Part shown: positions 61,303-64,000 of the stretch, one piece after another | Position numbering within the stretch: position 1 is the first letter of the stretch | Layout of the letters: each line of letters begins with the position of its first letter | Assembly (NCBI GenBank): GCA_016165875.1 | Contig: JABBOT010000004.1 | Location: 5,587,351 to 5,651,350 of the forward strand | Origin: Acanthopleura granulata | Lineage: Eukaryota; Mollusca; Polyplacophora; Chitonida; Chitonidae | Length of the DNA: 64,000 nucleotides | Direction of reading: 5' to 3' | Program-made: the position numbers and the translations under genes | The notes under the pieces: model-generated | The model's input: the letters and a program-made list of their open reading frames with translations, nothing else | Told to the model about the DNA's origin: nothing | Databases searched by the model: none

Positions 61303-64000
61303 AATTATCCATTCGTTACGATTATTTCAAAGATTCAGTCACAAACCCGTCTGGCTGTCAGTTCGGCTGTCAAATGAGTAGCAGACCCGCGTCAGGAGTT
61401 ACGCGTTTCGCGTTACGCTATCTGACAATTTCTTACCCTGCTTGACAGAAGAGCTTCAAGGTGCTCCGACCGCTCGCTCCGCAGAACAACAAGTGCCTGT
61501 TTTCTCCAAATCTTGCTAATTATAAAAACCAAATTGTAGTTAAATTTTTGTCTTTGATATACCGCAGCGCTGACAAGGTTTCAACGCTTTTTTGTTTTGT
61601 TTGCACCTGTACTTTGACTTCAGCTGTATTCAGAAGAACCGACACCTCGTGATTCCCTAAGTCAACTGTCCGACGCTCTAAAAACAGCACTGCTATATAT
61701 AAAGTGTGCTGTAACCAAATAACTGGATAAATCATCGCAAAGCGTGGTTATCAAAACAATGTTAACACACGAACTCCCAGTAATTATTCATTGAAACGTG
61801 TCACAATGTTGAAATGCTGCATGCAATATAAATAAGCAGCTTAAACACTGTGGTCACCCATTGAAGAATTTTACTGCGCGACGAATCACCCAATACACCC
61901 CCTCCCCAGCATATACTTTCGCATGTACTTTCGCGCTTATTCTTTTGTAACATTTACAGCTTTTCAAAACTTTTCTTCAAAATATTATCAAAGCTAATTT
62001 CGAGCCCAAAACCAAAATTTACGGTCATGTTATTTGCTGTAGTTAACGGCAGCGACAGGGATCGTATGAACGGCAATGTCAGCTTTATGATTCACATTTT
62101 CATTGTAAGGTGATACCTTATTAATTTAATGCATGCAACATAGGTGTGCAACATAAAATCTTTAATCAGTGCCCATACTTTATTCATACGTTTGACCGAA
62201 TTGGGATTAGCCCATTGGTTGGCTGGTTGACATGTTGGTGTGGACAACTCACGTTATACTCCTTAGGGTCTGAGCATCACGTAATAGGCGTCTAAACCGA
62301 ATTGAGAGACGGCCCTCGGCCTCACTCCAGGTCTGAACCGGGAGAGGGGATGTCTTTTGCCAAACCTCTGCTCTCACACCATTGTCTTTTTTTTTTTTTT
62401 TTTTTTTTTTCGCTGCGGTGGCCAATAACTGACGAGAACGTGTCACCGGTGATCCATGGTGACGCAGCCCTTGGGCCCATTCCTGTGTAAATTCTGTCTT
62501 GTGCATATACCGGTAGATTGTGTAATTTTGGTGCAATGTTACATGAAACACAGACTTGCTTAAACGACATGAATGATCATGGATGAATACCACGTCGACA
62601 GTATAGCAGCCCTATAATAGCTACACTTGCTTGAACTAGAATAAATTCATTCAGTATTCTCAGATATAAGTGAAGAAGACATTATTATTTAAGATTATGT
62701 GGTATGCTATATGCATCTGTGGAGTTGTGCAGCGGATTTTTTTCAGAATAAGGTACCATTTTGACGTTAGGGTTTAGCTTCTTTTGTCAACCAGTTTTGA
62801 ACAAAACCTGAAAGATTTGAGGTGTAAGGGTTATACCTGTCCACATCCTACATCTTTGACCCTGACGGCATAAATCAATGAATTTGTTCAAGTATTAAAA
62901 TCATCTTTACATTAAGGTATAATTTATAATCTATGGGATATAGGAGTGAATCCCTTAGGTTTTCCTCTCCCCTATCTCACCACTGTCTCGTATGTTTCTA
63001 TTTCATCATATAAATACTTACACGTACATTATATTAGTTTGCAACGGCTATTATCTGCTTGGCACGGCAATCCGGCCATTGTGTATGGCAATATTCTTGT
63101 GTGGTTCTTTCTTGTCTGGTTCTCTCCGTTCTTAAAGCGTCAAAAAGTCTTCAGTTGTAGTTGTATAACACCTGTGGCATGCGTGATCAGTTCCACCCCG
63201 TAAAAATGCTGAAAAGTATGCTATGAGCATTACCCTTGTTTACTGAACAGCATGCTGACTCCCCATGAACTGACCACAATCTCTTTAGCACGAAGACACT
63301 GTGTTCGACTCCACGTCTGACTGACTCGCTTGCAACATTTCTCTAGGAGCATCAGTTGGCAATTAAGTGACAGCGTGCGACGATGCGTGCAGGGTATGGA
63401 ATACATTGGGGACGTCGTGCATAGCCAGTTGAATTAGTGATGTAAATGTAAATACTTTGCAGTTGGATAATTGCTCTTGTGGATCCATAGAGAGTTATAA
63501 AAGTTTTTCCACATATAACTGAGAAAAACGGATTTGACCTATATACATGTATCTTTAAGTTCTCCAAATGATGTCATATCATCAGTGCACAACAGTGTGT
63601 GTTAGCAGAATATGAAAACATACGTAAAGTTCTCTGTACAGTGAAAATGATATGCACCATGAATGCTAAGAGGTAACCTTTTTTCCGGACTTGCAAAAGA
63701 GATACTTAGCCATAAGCCCTCTAAATAGCCTTGTTTCCTCCAGGTGGTATGCGCTCAACCACTGTTTAAGATTACGCTCCAGGCTATATGGTTTTGAATA
63801 TTCTAGGGCAAATTTATTGCTATTTTGATATACTTACGCACATTTTGGTCGCCGGCACGTGTGCTTATAGCGAAATACAAAAAGCACGACCTTTCACCTG
63901 GTCTGTTTGTTATTCGGACTTGAAAGAATGACATTTGCCGTATCTACTTTCTGGAAAATTACTTAAGTCGCTGACTTCGACTTCAAATGTGTCCTTTACG
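61303..64000. other. No gene supported
   Basis: Apart from the poly-T run at 62.4 kb and its GC-richer flanks (about 62280-62480), no gene, SINE or splice-bounded frame was recognised up to the end of the window. Confidence 0.5.
62387..62410 (+). repeat. Poly-T homopolymer (24)
   Basis: Twenty-four T in a row. The flanks are GC-richer than the surroundings. On the minus strand this could be the poly-A tail of a retroposed segment (ggaatgggcccaagggctgc upstream), but no source is recognised. Confidence 0.9.

Noticed and set aside
1..64000. CRISPR array, rRNA operon, phage or bacterial gene clusters
   Set aside because: There are no regularly spaced direct repeats, no rRNA cores and no dense coding. 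The window is clearly an intron- and repeat-rich animal genome.

Overview
The window is animal nuclear DNA. It is AT-rich, almost free of long open frames, dense in short interspersed repeats, and carries one clear intron-split gene with canonical GT-AG sites. The SINE families suggest a mollusc, probably a gastropod or bivalve: a tRNA-headed element whose body contains gcggccagcattatggtggg and whose tail is aaataaataaa, and a second element with a gaccgcctcggtggcctagt head. The species assignment is inference from repeat recognition.

The only fully reconstructable gene is a secreted pancreatic-type triglyceride lipase on the minus strand. Eight coding exons lie between 4541 and 397. They read in phase from the CYGELGCF amino-terminal motif through the Ser-Asp-His triad and a full-length lid to a C-terminal PLAT (lipoxygenase-like) domain ending in Cys-stop, with a polyadenylation signal at 336-341. 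The first of these exons has no in-frame ATG, so a signal-peptide exon must lie upstream. The best candidate found is at 29122-29176. It has the right phase and would give a 480-residue preprotein, but it implies a 24.6 kb intron.

4.5-29 kb (that putative intron) and 29-59 kb hold no convincing genes. They hold transposable-element debris: several SINE families, a decayed Tigger/pogo-type DDE transposase (24400-25050), two long foldback elements (10061-10651 and 23744-24388), an apparently unnamed dispersed repeat R1 with seven copies all in the same orientation, a second dispersed repeat R2, and a degenerate GTG/GTA trinucleotide tract that reverses polarity near 44.7 kb.

Near the right end, one exon of an unidentified gene (59959-60103, plus strand, strongly acidic) has a textbook acceptor and donor. 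A weak candidate terminal exon follows at 61233-61302. Nothing resembling a prokaryotic operon, a CRISPR array, an rRNA gene or a functional tRNA gene was seen.
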